This document shows positions 23,346 to 34,007 of a DNA stretch of 64,000 bases, in pieces (position 1 is the stretch's first letter; the number at the start of each line of letters is the position of its first letter). Source of the stretch: Novosphingobium sp. Gsoil 351 (GTDB lineage Bacteria; Pseudomonadota; Alphaproteobacteria; Sphingomonadales; Sphingomonadaceae); contig NZ_CP046120.1 in assembly GCF_009707465.1 (NCBI RefSeq), forward strand, positions 2,013,501 through 2,077,500, read 5' to 3'. Under the pieces are notes generated by a model. The model was not told the origin of the DNA. It saw only the letters and a list, made by a program, of their open reading frames with translations, and did no database searches. The position numbers were made by a program, and so were the translations under genes.

Positions 23346-24901
23346 CGCAGCCCGCGACGCATATTCTGCGATTGCTGGGCTGGGGGCGGACGCTGGCCCG
23401 GCACGGCGCGTTGCGCGGGATCGAGCGCGACCCCAATACCCCGGCGCAAGTGCGCCGATTGTGCCGGGTCGCTCGGATCGGCGCGATCCAGCCGCGAGCG
23501 CCCGACTACGCAGGCGCGTTCCGCGAAATCGGCCCCGCCGCGATCAAACTGGGGCAGACGCTGGCCACCCGTCCCGACATTGTCGGCGAAGATGCCGCGC
23601 ACAACCTGCTCTCGCTCCAGGACAGCCTGCCCCCGGTGCCGTACCAGGCGATCTGCGCCGAGATCGAGGCGAGCTTCGGCAAGCCGGTGTCGTCGCTCTA
23701 TGCGACGATCGAGCACGAATCGGTGGGCTCCGCGTCGATCGCCCAAGTCCATCGCGCCACCACCGCGCAAGGCCGCCAGGTCGCGGTCAAGGTGCTCAGG
23801 CCCGGGATCAGGGAAAAATTCGCGCGCGATCTCGACACCTACGAATGGGCCGCAGCGCATCTCGAGGCGCTCGGCGGAGAGGCCAGCCGCCTGCGCCCGC
23901 GCCTCGTCATCGCCAACTTCAAGCGCTGGACCTTGCGCGAGCTCGACCTGCGGCGCGAGGCGGCCTCCGCCTCCGAGCTCGCCGAGGCGATGACCGCGTT
24001 CGCCGGCTACCGCGTCCCCGCGATCGACTGGGACCGCACCAACGGCCGGGTGATGACGCTCGACTGGGTCGACGGGGTCAAGATCAGCGATCTCGCCGCG
24101 CTCGACGCCGCGGGCCACGACCGCAAGGAGCTGGCACGGCGGCTGGTGCTGGCGTTCCTGACCCAGGCCATATCGCACGGGCTGTTCCACGCCGACATGC
24201 ACCAGGGCAACCTGTTCGTCGAACCCGACGGGACGATCGCCGCGATCGACTTCGGGATCATGGGCCGGATCGACCGTCGCGCCCGCGCCTGGCTCGCCGA
24301 GATCCTCTATGGCCTGACCACTGGCAACTACCGCCGCGTCGCCGAGATCCATTTCGAGGCGCAGTATGTGCCCGCGCACCATTCGGTCGACGACTTCGCC
24401 ACCGCGCTGCGCGCGGTCGGCGAGCCGATGCGCGGCAAGCCGGTCAGCGAGCTGTCGGTCGGCGCAATGCTCGACGGACTGTTCGCGATCACCCGCGATT
24501 TCGACATGCAGACCCAGCCGCACCTGCTGCTGCTGCAAAAGACGATGGTGATGGTCGAAGGCATCGCCACCAGCCTCGATCCCGCGATCAACATGTGGGA
24601 CGTCTCCGCGCCGTTCGTGCGCGACTGGATCCGCGACGAGCTGGGGCCCGAGGCGGCGCTGGCCGATCGCCTGCGCGAGGATGCCGACACGCTGCTGCGG
24701 CTGCCATCGCTGATCCGGCGGATCGAGGAACGATATCCGGCCAAGGGCGGCGCGCCGCAGCCCTTGCCGCTTCCCGACGTCGAGCTGATGTGGGAGCGGC
24801 GGACGGCAAACCCGCGCCGGCCGGTGTTCGGCTACGTTGTCGCGCTGGCTGCCGGAGCCGCGCTCGCGCTGGCGGGAGCGGCGCAAGGCTGGTGGGGGTG
24901 A
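23342..24901 (+). CDS. ubiB: Ubiquinone biosynthesis kinase-like protein UbiB
   Basis: Atypical protein-kinase-like (ABC1/ADCK) ATPase needed for ubiquinone synthesis. Motifs: FREIGPAAIKLGQTLATRPD (KxGQ), VGSASIAQVHRA (alanine-rich loop), VAVKVLRPGI, LFHADMHQGNLFV and AAIDFGIMGRID. Two hydrophobic C-terminal stretches (VFGYVVALAAGAALALAGAA) give a membrane anchor. The start is TTG 23342, overlapping the ubiE stop as TTGA; GTG 23333 is an alternative. About 519 residues. Confidence 0.93.
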   Translation: MTQPATHILRLLGWGRTLARHGALRGIERDPNTPAQVRRLCRVARIGAIQPRAPDYAGAFREIGPAAIKLGQTLATRPDIVGEDAAHNLLSLQDSLPPVPYQAICAEIEASFGKPVSSLYATIEHESVGSASIAQVHRATTAQGRQVAVKVLRPGIREKFARDLDTYEWAAAHLEALGGEASRLRPRLVIANFKRWTLRELDLRREAASASELAEAMTAFAGYRVPAIDWDRTNGRVMTLDWVDGVKISDLAALDAAGHDRKELARRLVLAFLTQAISHGLFHADMHQGNLFVEPDGTIAAIDFGIMGRIDRRARAWLAEILYGLTTGNYRRVAEIHFEAQYVPAHHSVDDFATALRAVGEPMRGKPVSELSVGAMLDGLFAITRDFDMQTQPHLLLLQKTMVMVEGIATSLDPAINMWDVSAPFVRDWIRDELGPEAALADRLREDADTLLRLPSLIRRIEERYPAKGGAPQPLPLPDVELMWERRTANPRRPVFGYVVALAAGAALALAGAAQGWWG

Positions 24902-24903
24902 AC

Positions 24904-26020
24904 ATGCCCCTGAATCCCGTTGGGCATCCCCTGCGCCTGCCCAAGCGGCACTTCAACGCGCTCGACCTGTCGCGGCTGGTCGCCGCGGTGGCGGTGCTGT
25001 TCTGGCACTATCTCCACTTCACGATACCCGCGAGCGGCAACCGTGCTCCGCCCAACTTCGGCGACTTCGAGCCGCTCCATGGCCTGTTCGCGGCGTTCTA
25101 TGCCCACGGACATCTGGCGGTCGAATACTTCTGGATCGTCTCCGGGTTCGTCTTCGCGCATGTCTATCTGGCCGAAACGGGCGCGCGGGGGCGGTTCTGG
25201 CTTGCCCGAGTCGCACGATTGTGGCCGCTACACTTGCTGACATTGTGCGTGGTCGCTGCGCTTCAGGCCGCGTACTGGACCCAACACGGCGATCATTTCG
25301 TGTTCGGGCCAAACAACCTCTACCACTTCGTCCTCAATCTCGGGCTCGCGCACTACTGGGGGGTTCGAGCGGGGGATGAGCTTCAACGGTCCGTCGTGGT
25401 CGCTGTCGGTCGAAATCCTCGCCTATGCCGCGTTCTGGCTGGTCCTGCCCGCGCTGCGCCAGGGGCGCGCCGTTGTCGCGGGGGCGCTGGCGCTCGCCGC
25501 CGCGCTGCTCGCGCCGCAATACCCGGCGCTCAAAGCCTTCGCCTGCCTCGCCTACTTCTTCGCGGGAACCACGATCTATCTGGCGATGCTGCGCGGCTGG
25601 GCGTGGCCCGGCGTACTGGCGGTGGCCGGTGGCGCGGGCCTGATCCTGGCGGCTCGGTACGATCCGGTCACCGCGCTGGAATTCCCGCAGGGCGGGATGT
25701 GGGTGGTCTCGCTGTTCGCGCTCGCGCTGCTGGCCGACCGGCTCGACCCCGGCGACCGGCTGGCGTTCGGCAAGCGCCTCGGCGATGCCTCTTACGGCAC
25801 GTACTTGTGGCACTTTCCGATCCAGCTGGTGATCGTGATGATGCTCGACGCGCTGCCCGGCGGGCGGGCGCTGGCGCAGCATTGGGCGGTGCTGGCGGTC
25901 TATCTCGCCGCCGCGCTCGCCGCCGGTTTCGCCTCGCACCGCTGGTTCGAGAAGCCCGCCCAACGCGCGGTGTTCGCCGCGGCAGCGCGATTGCGGACGG
26001 CGCGGATCGCCATGGCTTAA
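24904..26020 (+). CDS. Acyltransferase 3 family membrane protein, frameshifted in this sequence
   Basis: Integral-membrane O-acyltransferase of the type that acetylates or acylates polysaccharides. The N-terminal part (from ATG 24904) has [20 protein letters not shown] with the catalytic histidine region, [15 protein letters not shown] and [13 protein letters not shown]. The frame breaks at the six-G run 25358-25363; with five Gs it would continue as [20 protein letters not shown] into the remaining open frame, which carries many TM helices and the [16 protein letters not shown] motif, to the TAA at 26018-26020. Corrected length is 371 residues. Its stop overlaps that of mnmA. Acceptor unknown. 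Confidence 0.87.
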
Positions 26021-27177
26021 GCCTTCTGGGTCTCCGCGATCCAGCCGCCGCCCAGCACTCGCTCGCCGGCGTAGATCACCGCCGCCTGCCCCGCGGCCAC
26101 CCCGTATTCGGGCGCGGCGAAGCGAAGCGTGGTCGCCGCGCCGCCGCCGAGCGGCCCGTCGAGGACCACCGGCATCGGCCTGGCCAGCGAACGCACCTTG
26201 GCGGTCAGCGGTGCCCCAAAATCACTCGGGCTCATCGGTCCGATCCGGTTGGTCTCGACCAAGCGCGCCGCAGACACCGCGAGCAGCCGCTTCGGCCCGA
26301 CGATCACCCGCGCCGCCGGGGCATCGAGCGCGGTGACATAGAGCGGTTCGGCCAGCCCGCCGATCTCCAGCCCGCGGCGCTGGCCCACGGTATAGTGGAG
26401 CACACCCTTGTGCTCGCCCAGCACCGCTCCGGTCTCCGCATGGACGATCTCGCCCGGCGCGCCGCCTTCGGGGCGGATGCCGCGCACGACTTTGGCATAG
26501 TCGCCATCGGGGACGAAGCAGATGTCCTGGCTGTCGGGCTTGGCCGCGACTCGCAAGCCGGCCTGTTCGGCCAGCCGCCGCACTTCTGGCTTGGGCAGAC
26601 CGCCCAAGGGAAAGCGCAGGAAATCGAGCTGGGCCTCGGTAGTGGCAAACAGGAAGTAGCTCTGGTCGCGCGCCGGATCGGCCGCGCGCCATAATTCGGG
26701 TCCGGCGGCGCCGGCGACCCGCCGGACATAATGTCCGGTCGCCAGGCAATCCGCGCCCAGATCGCGCGCCATCGCCAGCAGATCGGTGAACTTGGGCCCC
26801 ATGTTGCAGCGGATGCAGGGGATCGGGGTCCGCCCGGCGAGATAGTCGTCGGCGAACTGTTCGATCACCTCCTCGCGAAAGGACGAAGCGTGGTCGAACA
26901 CGTAGTGCGCGATCCCCAGCCGATCCGCGACCGCGCGCGCGTCGCGGATGTCGTCGCCCGCGCAGCACGCGCCCTTGCGCCCGCTGGCCGCACCGTGATC
27001 GTAGAGCTGGAGCGTGATGCCGATGGTTTCCGCCCCGCTCGCGGCAGCCAGCGCGGCGACCACCGAGCTGTCGACCCCGCCCGACATCGCGACTACGATC
27101 CGTCGCGCGGCGATCGGCGAGGCAAGCTGGAACAGCGCGGCGGCATCGGGCCGGTCGAGAAGCGCAAGGACGGACAT
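26017..27177 (-). CDS. mnmA: tRNA-specific 2-thiouridylase MnmA
   Basis: Thiolates the wobble uridine of tRNA-Lys, Glu and Gln. Motifs: [18 protein letters not shown] (PP-loop), [15 protein letters not shown] (catalytic cysteine), [37 protein letters not shown] (second cysteine) and YTVGQRRGL. The ATG at 27177 ([15 protein letters not shown]) is chosen over a longer frame because it gives the family-like 386 residues. Convergent with the acyltransferase gene. Confidence 0.96.
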   Translation of the reverse strand: MSVLALLDRPDAAALFQLASPIAARRIVVAMSGGVDSSVVAALAAASGAETIGITLQLYDHGAASGRKGACCAGDDIRDARAVADRLGIAHYVFDHASSFREEVIEQFADDYLAGRTPIPCIRCNMGPKFTDLLAMARDLGADCLATGHYVRRVAGAAGPELWRAADPARDQSYFLFATTEAQLDFLRFPLGGLPKPEVRRLAEQAGLRVAAKPDSQDICFVPDGDYAKVVRGIRPEGGAPGEIVHAETGAVLGEHKGVLHYTVGQRRGLEIGGLAEPLYVTALDAPAARVIVGPKRLLAVSAARLVETNRIGPMSPSDFGAPLTAKVRSLARPMPVVLDGPLGGGAATTLRFAAPEYGVAAGQAAVIYAGERVLGGGWIAETQKA

Positions 27178-27332
27178 CGGCCCGCCTATAGACGCGGTTC
27201 GGTCGCGGCGAAAGCAGCGGACGTCCGGCCCGCATTTCCCGTACAAGTCCTCGCCGCGGCTTAAGATTGGTCAACATGGGGTAAACCGGCGCTTTACCTT
27301 GCCTTGACGTTGACTCGCTATTGCCAGTCGCG

Positions 27333-27668
27333 ATGGACCTGAACCTTTCCTCAGCCAAGGCTTTCGCCGACGCCGCCGATGACGGCGAAGGCACTGAGCT
27401 GCGGGCGCTGGACTGGGGGGCGCTGCTGGCGCGGCTCGGCGCCGAGCGCGATTTGCGCCGGGAACTGGCCAAGGGTCTCGCCGCTCCGCGACGCCTGGCG
27501 GATTTCGCGGGCGGCGCGGCAATCGTGGTATCGGGCGTTTCGTCCGTTTCGCCGCACAATGCACCAAGCGTTAACCCTGACGCTTTAGCCGATTTCAAAT
27601 CGGCGGGAGGCAACACGTCGGCGACGAGGCATCCGCTGGCCGTCGCGAAGCTTGGCGCTCGAGGATAA
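27333..27668 (+). CDS. Small protein of unknown function upstream of sciP
   Basis: Encodes about 111 residues starting MDLNLSSAKAFADAADDGEG. The first 60 residues look like a compact helical domain (LRALDWGALLARLGAERDL); the rest is polar. No known motif is recognised. Support for its being real: its TAA (27666-27668) is followed after two bases by the sciP ATG, and the start is preceded by a plausible promoter-sized gap after mnmA. A similar small protein before DUF1153 genes seems familiar in sphingomonads, but I cannot verify that here. Confidence 0.6.
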   Translation: MDLNLSSAKAFADAADDGEGTELRALDWGALLARLGAERDLRRELAKGLAAPRRLADFAGGAAIVVSGVSSVSPHNAPSVNPDALADFKSAGGNTSATRHPLAVAKLGARG

Positions 27669-27670
27669 CA

Positions 27671-27970
27671 ATGATCGAAAATCAGAAAATCCGTCCGGCC
27701 ATGGTCATCGGTCCCCTCGGCGAGCCGCTTTCGCTCGAGTCGCTGCCCTCGCCGGAAACCACGCGCTGGGTTGTGCGGCGCAAGGCCGAGGTCGTCGCCG
27801 CGGTCAACGGCGGGCTGCTCTCGATCGACGAGGTGTGCGAACGGTACAACCTGACCATCGAGGAATTCGCCTCGTGGCAGCGCTCGGTCGATCGCTCGGG
27901 GATGCAGGGCCTGCGCGTCACCCGGCTCCAGCACTATCGCGACTTGTACGAGCGCCAGCTCAAGTACTGA
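27671..27970 (+). CDS. sciP: CtrA inhibitor SciP (DUF1153)
   Basis: In Caulobacter, SciP is a small DNA-binding protein that blocks CtrA-dependent transcription early in the cell cycle. The 99-residue product matches it along its core: RWVVRRKAEVVAAVNGGLLS, DEVCERYNLTIEEFASWQRS, DRSGMQGLRVTRLQHYR. The ATG at 27671 follows the previous stop by two bases, so the two genes are probably cotranscribed. Two GC-rich hairpins follow the stop. Confidence 0.92.
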   Translation: MIENQKIRPAMVIGPLGEPLSLESLPSPETTRWVVRRKAEVVAAVNGGLLSIDEVCERYNLTIEEFASWQRSVDRSGMQGLRVTRLQHYRDLYERQLKY

Positions 27971-28293
27971 AGCGGCATCGGCCGGGGTCTTTCGACCAAC
28001 CGGCCCCACGGTTCGACCGGGGTAGCGGCGGGGTATTCCCCCGCCGTCCTTATTCGTGCTTAGCCGGGAAGGGCGCGAGACCGCCCCGGTAGCCTGTCAT
28101 TGCCAGCTTTCGCGCGCGGGACTATGGCGCAGCTTGCCGTCTGCCGCGCGTGCTTTTCGGCCAAGTGCCTCCTTGCGGGAGGTGGCTTATCGAGATAACA
28201 CACCGGTGCAGGATGAGGGGGCACTCTGCGTCCCACGATGTACGTGGCGCATCGGCGCCGACAAGGCCTGAGACTTGAGGGGCTGTGAGTTTT
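27971..28293. other. 323-bp intergenic region between sciP and the efflux genes
   Basis: No gene supported. It holds the hairpins behind sciP (GGCCGGGG...CCGGCC near 27980-28005 and the stronger one at 28026-28046), a smaller CCTCC/GGGAGG hairpin near 28170-28185, and the palindrome TCGGCGCCGA near 28252. A GAGGGG ribosome binding site (28277-28282) precedes the pump start. Confidence 0.6.
28026..28046 (+). terminator. Probable sciP terminator
   Basis: CGGCGGGG and CCCCGCCG form an 8-bp stem around TATTC, 56 bp after the sciP stop, followed by the mildly T-rich TCCTTATTCGT. Confidence 0.55.
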
Positions 28294-31200
28294 ATGAACG
28301 ACGAAACGCGGATCGACATGGCCACGGCCCAGCCGATCGACAGCTTCGACCACGAGCCTTTCGGCGAGCGGCTCAGCCGCCGCAAGTGGTGGATTGCCGG
28401 CGCGATCGCGCTGGCCCTGGCGATTGGCGCGTGGATCTATTTGCGCTCGGGTAGCGAGACTCCCGCCGCAGATGCCGCCAACCAGGCCCCCACCGTCACC
28501 GTCATAACCCCCGGGCGGGGCACCATCCAGGGTACGATCACCGCCACCGGCACGCTCGGCGCGCGGCGCGAGATGCCGGTGGGTTCGGTCGGCGAGGGCG
28601 GCCAGATCGTGCAGGTGTTGGTCGAAGCGGGTCAATGGGTGCGCCAGGGCCAGGTTCTCGCAGTGGTCGACCGCTCGGTGCAGACCCAGCAAGCCGCCAG
28701 CTTGGCGGCGCAGATCCAGGTCAGCCAGGCCGACGCCAATCTGGCCCAGGCCAACCTCGACCGCGCGCTCAAGCTGGTCGCGCGAGGCTTCGTGTCCAAG
28801 GCCGACGTCGATCGGCTGGCCGCCACTCGCGACGCCGCCAACGCCCGCGTCCGCGTCGCTCGCGCCCAGCTGGGCGAGGCGCAGGCGCGCACCGCCCGGC
28901 TCAACATCCTTGCCCCCGCGGCCGGACTGGTGCTCGAACGCAACGCTGAGCCGGGTCAGGTCGTCGGCGGCGCCAGCGGCGTGCTGTTCCGCCTCGCCCG
29001 CGGCGGCGAGATGGAGTTGCGCGCGGGCGTCTCGGAAATCGATCTCGCCCGGCTCGCCCCCGGTGTGACCGCGCAGGTCACCCCGATCGGCACCGACCGG
29101 AGCTTTACCGGGCAGGTCTGGCAGCTTTCGCCGACGATCGACCCGCAGAGCCGCCAGGGCACTGCCCGGATCGCGCTGGCCTACAACCCCGCCTTGCGCC
29201 CCGGCGGGTTCGCGACCGCGACGATTGCCAGCGGCACGCTGGTGGCCCCGCTGCTGCCCGAATCCGCGCTCCTGAGCGACGACAAGGGCAGCTATGTCTA
29301 TATCGTCGGCAACGACGGGAAAGTCGTCCGCCGCGCGGTCAAGACCGGGATCGTGACCGCCAATGGCATTGCGGTGGTCGACGGCTTGACCGGGACCGAG
29401 CGGGTCGTGCTGCGCGCCGGCGGCTTCCTCGCCCCCGGAGACAAGGTAGTGCCGCGCGCCGCGCGGCCGCGACAAGCTAGAAACGAATCCCTCATGAACT
29501 TCCGCAACATCTCCGCCTGGTCGATCCGCAACCCGGTGGTGCCGATCGTCCTGTTCATCGGATTGACGCTGGCGGGGATCGTCGCGTTCATGGGAATGAA
29601 GGTCCAGGGCGATCCCGACATCGAGTTCCCCGCGGTGATCATCTCGATCTCGCAGCCCGGCGCCGCGCCGACCGAGATCGAGACCCAGATCACCCAGCGG
29701 ATCGAAAGCGCGGTGCGCACGATCAGCGGCGTATCCTCGATCAGCTCTACCGCGCGCGAAGGCAACAGCCAGACCGTGGTCGAGTTCCAGATCGGCACCG
29801 ACATCAACGAAGCGGTCAACGAGACCAAGAACGCAGTCGATCAGGCCCGCGGCGAGCTGCCTGACGGCATTCTCGAGCCGCAGGTCACCAAAATGCAGAC
29901 CTCGTCTCAGCCGATCGGCTATTTCGCGGTTTCGGCCACCGACATGACGATCGAACAGCTAAGCTGGTTTATCGACGATACGGTATCGCGGCGGCTGCTG
30001 GCGATCCCCGGACTCGCCGGGGTCGATCGCGCGGGCGGGGTGGACCGCGAGATCGTGGTCGAGCTCGATCCAGCGCGGATGCAGTCGCTCGGCGTGACTG
30101 CCAGCCAGATCAACACCGCGCTGCGCGCCAGCAACACCAACACGGCGGGCGGGCAAGCGCAGATCGCCGGATCGCGCCAATCGGTGCGCGTTCTCGGCAA
30201 CGCCAAGACCGCCTACGACCTCTCGCAGTCCGAGATCGGGCTGCCCGGCGGGCGCACCGTCCGGCTGACGGACGTCGCCCGGGTCAGCGACCGCTATGGC
30301 GAACTCAGTTCGATGGCAAAGGTCCGCGGCACCCAGGTGATCACTTTCGGGATCACCCGCGCGCGCGGCGAATCCGACGTCAGCGTCTACGACGGCGCGC
30401 TCGCCGAGCTCGACAAGATCACCAAGGAAAACGGCGGGCGGGTCAAGTTCACCCGGCTCTACACCAGCGTCGACGACATCAAGGTCCAGTACGAAAGCTC
30501 GATCGCCGCGATGATCGAGGGTGCGGTGCTCGCGGTGATCGTGGTGTTCTTCTTCCTGCGTGACTGGCGCGCGACGGTGATCTCCGCGATCGCGATCCCG
30601 CTTTCGGCCATCCCGACTTTCTGGTTCATGGACCTGCTGGGGTTCACCCTCAACGCATTGTCGCTGCTCGCCCTTGGGCTTGTCGCGGGCGTTCTGGTAG
30701 ACGATGCGATCGTCGAGATCGAAAACATCGTCCGCCACATGCGGATGGGCAAAAGCGCCTACCAGGCTTCGATCGACGCCGCCGACGAGATCGGCCTGGC
30801 GGTGGTCGCGACGACCTTCTCGATCGTCGCGGTGTTCCTGCCGGTCGGCCTGATGCCAGGCGTCTCGGGCCAGTTCTTCAAGAATTTCGGGCTGACCGTC
30901 GTGGCCGCGGTGCTGATGAGCCTGCTCGTCGCGCGGATGATCACGCCGATGATCGCGGCCTATTTCCTCAAGGCCAAGGGTCACGCCAGTCACGGCGAAG
31001 GGCCGCTGATGGACCGCTACATGGCGGTGCTAGCGTGGTCGCTCGACACCCGTGCCGCGCGCGCGTTCCGCGAGGCCGCGCGCCGCGCCGATGGCCGCAT
31101 TCCCTTGCGCAAGCGGCTCGCCGCGCGGCTGCGCGATCACCGCTTGTGGATGCTGGGAATCGGGTTCGGCTCGTTCCTGCTGACGGGCGTGTTGTTCGCC

Positions 31201-32700
31201 ACCATCCCGCAGGAATTCTTCCCAACCGGGGACAGTAACTTCAGCCGCGTCGGTATCGAGATGGTGCCCGGCACCACCTTGCAGCAGACCGAGGCGGTGG
31301 CCGATCAGGTCGCCGCGATCGTCAACCGCGAGCCTGAGGTGGGCGAAGCGCTCGAGCGTATTCGCGAAGGTTCGGGCAATGTCTTCATTACCCTGAAGGA
31401 GGATCGCGCGCGGACCAGCCAGGAGTTCGAACGCGCGCTGACGCCGGTCCTCCAGAAGATTCCCGACGCGCGGGTCACCTTCCTGTCCAACCAGGGCGGC
31501 GGCCCTGGCGGCGGGACGGGACGGGCGATCTCGGTGATGCTCTCGGGCTCCAACCCGGACCTGCTCAACCGCACCGCCGCAACGCTGGTCCAGCAGATGA
31601 GCGGGCTCAAGTCCGTGGTCGCGCCGCGCGTCTCGGCCGACATGCGTCGGCCCGAGATCATAGTCACCCCCCGGCTCGATCTCGCCGCGCAGCTCGGCGT
31701 GACGACGGCCGCCCTGAGCCAGGCGATCCGCATCGCCACCCAGGGCGAGATCGATCAGAACAGCGCCAAGTTCTCGCTTTCGGACCGCCAAGTGCCGATC
31801 CGGGTCAAGCTGCCCGAAAAGTCCCGCCGCGACATCGAGACCATCCGCAACCTGCCGGTGCCGACCGCTAGCGGAGGATCGGTGCCACTGAGCCGAGTCG
31901 CGGCGATCACCTTTGGCTCGGGGCCGACCACTATCCAGCGCTACAACCAAAGCCGCCGAGTGTTCATTGGCGCCGATCTTGCGCCGGGCGTGGTCAAGGG
32001 TACCGCCGACAAGGACATCGCCAAGCTGCCGGTCATGCTGAACCTGCCGCAGGGCGTGTCCAATGCGCCATTCGGATCGGACCAGTGGCAGCAAGAGATG
32101 CTGGTCAACTTCTTCATCGCGCTGACCGCGGGCGTGTTGCTGGTCTTCTCGGTGCTGGTGCTGCTCTATCGCCGGTTCGTCTCGCCGTTGGTCAACATGG
32201 GATCGCTGTTCCTGGCCCCGTTGGGCGGGCTGATCGCGCTGTTGATCACCGGGCAGCCGATCAGCCTCGCGGTGTTCATCGGCGTGCTGATGCTGTTCGG
32301 AATCGTCGCCAAGAACTCGATCCTGTTGATCGACTTCGCGATCGAGGAGATGGCGTCTGGCCGCAAAAAGCTGGAAGCGGTCATGGATGCGGGCCACAAG
32401 CGCGCCCAGCCGATCGTCATGACCACCGTGGCCATGGTCGCGGGAATGATCCCGACCGCGCTGTCGCTGAGCGGCGACGCCGCGTTCCGCGCGCCGATGG
32501 GGACGATGGTGATCGGTGGGCTGACGTTGTCGACCCTGCTCACCCTGCTGATCGTGCCGGCCGGGTTCAGCCTAGCCGACGGAATCGAGAAGCGGCTCGG
32601 GCCGTGGCTCGGCCGCAAGGTGCTGACTTATCGCGAGGGCGATGATCGGAATGACCCGGCGCGGAACGATCCGGGGCGCGAGGCCGTTCCCGCGGAGTGA
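28294..32700 (+). CDS. Efflux adaptor (HlyD/RND type) and RND permease in one continuous reading frame
   Basis: The first 400 codons are a periplasmic adaptor: one TM anchor ([19 protein letters not shown]), a lipoyl/barrel-sandwich half ([20 protein letters not shown]), an alpha-hairpin ([20 protein letters not shown]) and a beta-barrel domain. Without a stop, the frame then passes through [10 protein letters not shown] into a full RND permease starting [18 protein letters not shown] frame shift of one base would end the adaptor at the TAG 29478-29480. Usually these are two genes. The start is ATG 28294 with GAGGGG 11 bases upstream; GTG 28285 is less likely. See also the permease entry. Confidence 0.7.
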   Translation: MNDETRIDMATAQPIDSFDHEPFGERLSRRKWWIAGAIALALAIGAWIYLRSGSETPAADAANQAPTVTVITPGRGTIQGTITATGTLGARREMPVGSVGEGGQIVQVLVEAGQWVRQGQVLAVVDRSVQTQQAASLAAQIQVSQADANLAQANLDRALKLVARGFVSKADVDRLAATRDAANARVRVARAQLGEAQARTARLNILAPAAGLVLERNAEPGQVVGGASGVLFRLARGGEMELRAGVSEIDLARLAPGVTAQVTPIGTDRSFTGQVWQLSPTIDPQSRQGTARIALAYNPALRPGGFATATIASGTLVAPLLPESALLSDDKGSYVYIVGNDGKVVRRAVKTGIVTANGIAVVDGLTGTERVVLRAGGFLAPGDKVVPRAARPRQARNESLMNFRNISAWSIRNPVVPIVLFIGLTLAGIVAFMGMKVQGDPDIEFPAVIISISQPGAAPTEIETQITQRIESAVRTISGVSSISSTAREGNSQTVVEFQIGTDINEAVNETKNAVDQARGELPDGILEPQVTKMQTSSQPIGYFAVSATDMTIEQLSWFIDDTVSRRLLAIPGLAGVDRAGGVDREIVVELDPARMQSLGVTASQINTALRASNTNTAGGQAQIAGSRQSVRVLGNAKTAYDLSQSEIGLPGGRTVRLTDVARVSDRYGELSSMAKVRGTQVITFGITRARGESDVSVYDGALAELDKITKENGGRVKFTRLYTSVDDIKVQYESSIAAMIEGAVLAVIVVFFFLRDWRATVISAIAIPLSAIPTFWFMDLLGFTLNALSLLALGLVAGVLVDDAIVEIENIVRHMRMGKSAYQASIDAADEIGLAVVATTFSIVAVFLPVGLMPGVSGQFFKNFGLTVVAAVLMSLLVARMITPMIAAYFLKAKGHASHGEGPLMDRYMAVLAWSLDTRAARAFREAARRADGRIPLRKRLAARLRDHRLWMLGIGFGSFLLTGVLFATIPQEFFPTGDSNFSRVGIEMVPGTTLQQTEAVADQVAAIVNREPEVGEALERIREGSGNVFITLKEDRARTSQEFERALTPVLQKIPDARVTFLSNQGGGPGGGTGRAISVMLSGSNPDLLNRTAATLVQQMSGLKSVVAPRVSADMRRPEIIVTPRLDLAAQLGVTTAALSQAIRIATQGEIDQNSAKFSLSDRQVPIRVKLPEKSRRDIETIRNLPVPTASGGSVPLSRVAAITFGSGPTTIQRYNQSRRVFIGADLAPGVVKGTADKDIAKLPVMLNLPQGVSNAPFGSDQWQQEMLVNFFIALTAGVLLVFSVLVLLYRRFVSPLVNMGSLFLAPLGGLIALLITGQPISLAVFIGVLMLFGIVAKNSILLIDFAIEEMASGRKKLEAVMDAGHKRAQPIVMTTVAMVAGMIPTALSLSGDAAFRAPMGTMVIGGLTLSTLLTLLIVPAGFSLADGIEKRLGPWLGRKVLTYREGDDRNDPARNDPGREAVPAE
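29494..32700 (+). CDS. RND efflux permease (internal start, probably the true second gene)
   Basis: 1068-residue inner-membrane proton/drug antiporter of the AcrB/MexB superfamily. It has 12 TM segments in two repeats with large periplasmic loops. Proton relay residues are present: the aspartate pair in [18 protein letters not shown] and the lysine in [18 protein letters not shown]. The ATG at 29494 gives the usual short cytoplasmic N-terminus before TM1 ([19 protein letters not shown]). Its stop overlaps the GTG of the DUF445 gene. No outer-membrane TolC-like gene is adjacent. Substrate unknown. Confidence 0.9.
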   Translation: MNFRNISAWSIRNPVVPIVLFIGLTLAGIVAFMGMKVQGDPDIEFPAVIISISQPGAAPTEIETQITQRIESAVRTISGVSSISSTAREGNSQTVVEFQIGTDINEAVNETKNAVDQARGELPDGILEPQVTKMQTSSQPIGYFAVSATDMTIEQLSWFIDDTVSRRLLAIPGLAGVDRAGGVDREIVVELDPARMQSLGVTASQINTALRASNTNTAGGQAQIAGSRQSVRVLGNAKTAYDLSQSEIGLPGGRTVRLTDVARVSDRYGELSSMAKVRGTQVITFGITRARGESDVSVYDGALAELDKITKENGGRVKFTRLYTSVDDIKVQYESSIAAMIEGAVLAVIVVFFFLRDWRATVISAIAIPLSAIPTFWFMDLLGFTLNALSLLALGLVAGVLVDDAIVEIENIVRHMRMGKSAYQASIDAADEIGLAVVATTFSIVAVFLPVGLMPGVSGQFFKNFGLTVVAAVLMSLLVARMITPMIAAYFLKAKGHASHGEGPLMDRYMAVLAWSLDTRAARAFREAARRADGRIPLRKRLAARLRDHRLWMLGIGFGSFLLTGVLFATIPQEFFPTGDSNFSRVGIEMVPGTTLQQTEAVADQVAAIVNREPEVGEALERIREGSGNVFITLKEDRARTSQEFERALTPVLQKIPDARVTFLSNQGGGPGGGTGRAISVMLSGSNPDLLNRTAATLVQQMSGLKSVVAPRVSADMRRPEIIVTPRLDLAAQLGVTTAALSQAIRIATQGEIDQNSAKFSLSDRQVPIRVKLPEKSRRDIETIRNLPVPTASGGSVPLSRVAAITFGSGPTTIQRYNQSRRVFIGADLAPGVVKGTADKDIAKLPVMLNLPQGVSNAPFGSDQWQQEMLVNFFIALTAGVLLVFSVLVLLYRRFVSPLVNMGSLFLAPLGGLIALLITGQPISLAVFIGVLMLFGIVAKNSILLIDFAIEEMASGRKKLEAVMDAGHKRAQPIVMTTVAMVAGMIPTALSLSGDAAFRAPMGTMVIGGLTLSTLLTLLIVPAGFSLADGIEKRLGPWLGRKVLTYREGDDRNDPARNDPGREAVPAE

Positions 32701-34007
32701 AATCGCCCGCGCTGATCGCTCCCGCCCGCACCAGGGCTTTCGCCCGCCGCCTGGGCATCGCGGATGCTCCGGTCGATCGCGCGCGGCAGATGCGCCGTAC
32801 CGCCACCGGGTTGCTCGTGGCCATGGCCGGTCTGTTCTTCGTCGCGCGCACATTCCGCGATGTGCATCCGGTGTGGGGCTATGTCCTGGCCTTCGCCGAG
32901 GCGGGGATGATCGGCGGGATGGCAGACTGGTTCGCCGTGACCGCGCTGTTCCGCCACCCGCTGGGCATTCCGATCCCGCACACCGCGATCATCCCGGTCA
33001 ACAAGGACCGCATCGCCGATACGATGGCCGGGTTCCTCCAGGACAACTTCCTCACGGTGCCGGTGATCTCGCGCCGCATCCAGGCGATGAACGTCGCCCA
33101 GGCGCTCGGCGATTTCCTCTCCGATCCCCGCGAGGCCGAGGGTATGCAAGGCACCCGCCTGCGCGCAGGGGTAGCCAACCTGATCGGCGACGTGCTCGAA
33201 TCGCTCGATCCTGAAAAGCTCGGCGGACTGGCCAAGGGCGCGCTACGCAGCCAGCTCGAGAAACTCGACGTCGCCCCGCTGCTGGGCCAGCTGCTCGGCG
33301 CGGCGATTGCCGACAAGCGCCACATGCCGCTGTTCGAGGACTTCGTGCGCTGGAGTGGCGGCGTGCTCGAGGACAACGAGCCGATGATTCGGACGATGAT
33401 CCACGAGCGCGCGAATGCCATCGTGCGGTGGACCAAGCTCGACGAGACGCTCGCCAACGCGATCCTCGACGGGCTCTACAAGCTGCTCGCCGAGACCGTG
33501 GTGGTGCCCGATCACCCGGTCCGGCTGAAGGTCGAGCAGGGGCTCGAAGACCTCGCCCACAAGCTGGTCCACGACCCGGCGATGCAGGCCAAGGTCGCCA
33601 GCCTCAAGCGCGAAGTTCTGGCCAACCCGGCGTTCGCGCGCTGGCTCGACGGAATGTGGGAACGCGGCCGCGCGGCATTGCTGCGCGCCACCCGCGATCC
33701 GCACAGCGCGCTGTCAGGCCAGTTCGGCGAGAGCATCGCCGAGCTGGGAGGGGCGTTACAGCGCGATGTGCGCCTTCAGCACCTGGTCAACCGTTTCGCC
33801 CGACGGACGGTGGTCGGCACCGCGACGCGCTATGGCGACCAGATCGTCCGGCTGGTTTCGGAGACGGTGCGCCGCTGGGACGCCCGCACGGTGACCGGCC
33901 GGATCGAAGGCGCGGTCGGCCGAGATCTCCAGTTCATCCGAATCAACGGCACGCTGGTCGGCGGGCTGGTCGGGGTGCTGATCCATGCAATCGACACGGT
34001 GCTGTGA
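32697..34007 (+). CDS. DUF445 family membrane protein
   Basis: 436 residues, GTG start at 32697 overlapping the RND stop (GTGA). Typical DUF445 features: TM segment RTATGLLVAMAGLFFVARTF, then GYVLAFAEAGMIGGMADWFAVTALFRHPLGIPIPHTAIIP-type core (residues about 60-100), a long helical middle, and a C-terminal hydrophobic segment [19 protein letters not shown]. Function is unknown in the family (YjiN-like). It may belong to the efflux transcription unit by position only. Confidence 0.9.
   Translation: MKSPALIAPARTRAFARRLGIADAPVDRARQMRRTATGLLVAMAGLFFVARTFRDVHPVWGYVLAFAEAGMIGGMADWFAVTALFRHPLGIPIPHTAIIPVNKDRIADTMAGFLQDNFLTVPVISRRIQAMNVAQALGDFLSDPREAEGMQGTRLRAGVANLIGDVLESLDPEKLGGLAKGALRSQLEKLDVAPLLGQLLGAAIADKRHMPLFEDFVRWSGGVLEDNEPMIRTMIHERANAIVRWTKLDETLANAILDGLYKLLAETVVVPDHPVRLKVEQGLEDLAHKLVHDPAMQAKVASLKREVLANPAFARWLDGMWERGRAALLRATRDPHSALSGQFGESIAELGGALQRDVRLQHLVNRFARRTVVGTATRYGDQIVRLVSETVRRWDARTVTGRIEGAVGRDLQFIRINGTLVGGLVGVLIHAIDTVL

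Noticed and set aside
25358..25363. G tract as a phase-variable switch
   Set aside because: Six Gs is short for slipped-strand variation, and three other single-base breaks of the same kind occur in non-surface genes; error is simpler. Kept only as an alternative.
23461..26694. A 1077-codon plus-strand frame across ubiB, the acyltransferase and mnmA
   Set aside because: It is out of frame with ubiB and antisense to mnmA; only the part from 24904 to the G run is real (acyltransferase N-terminus).
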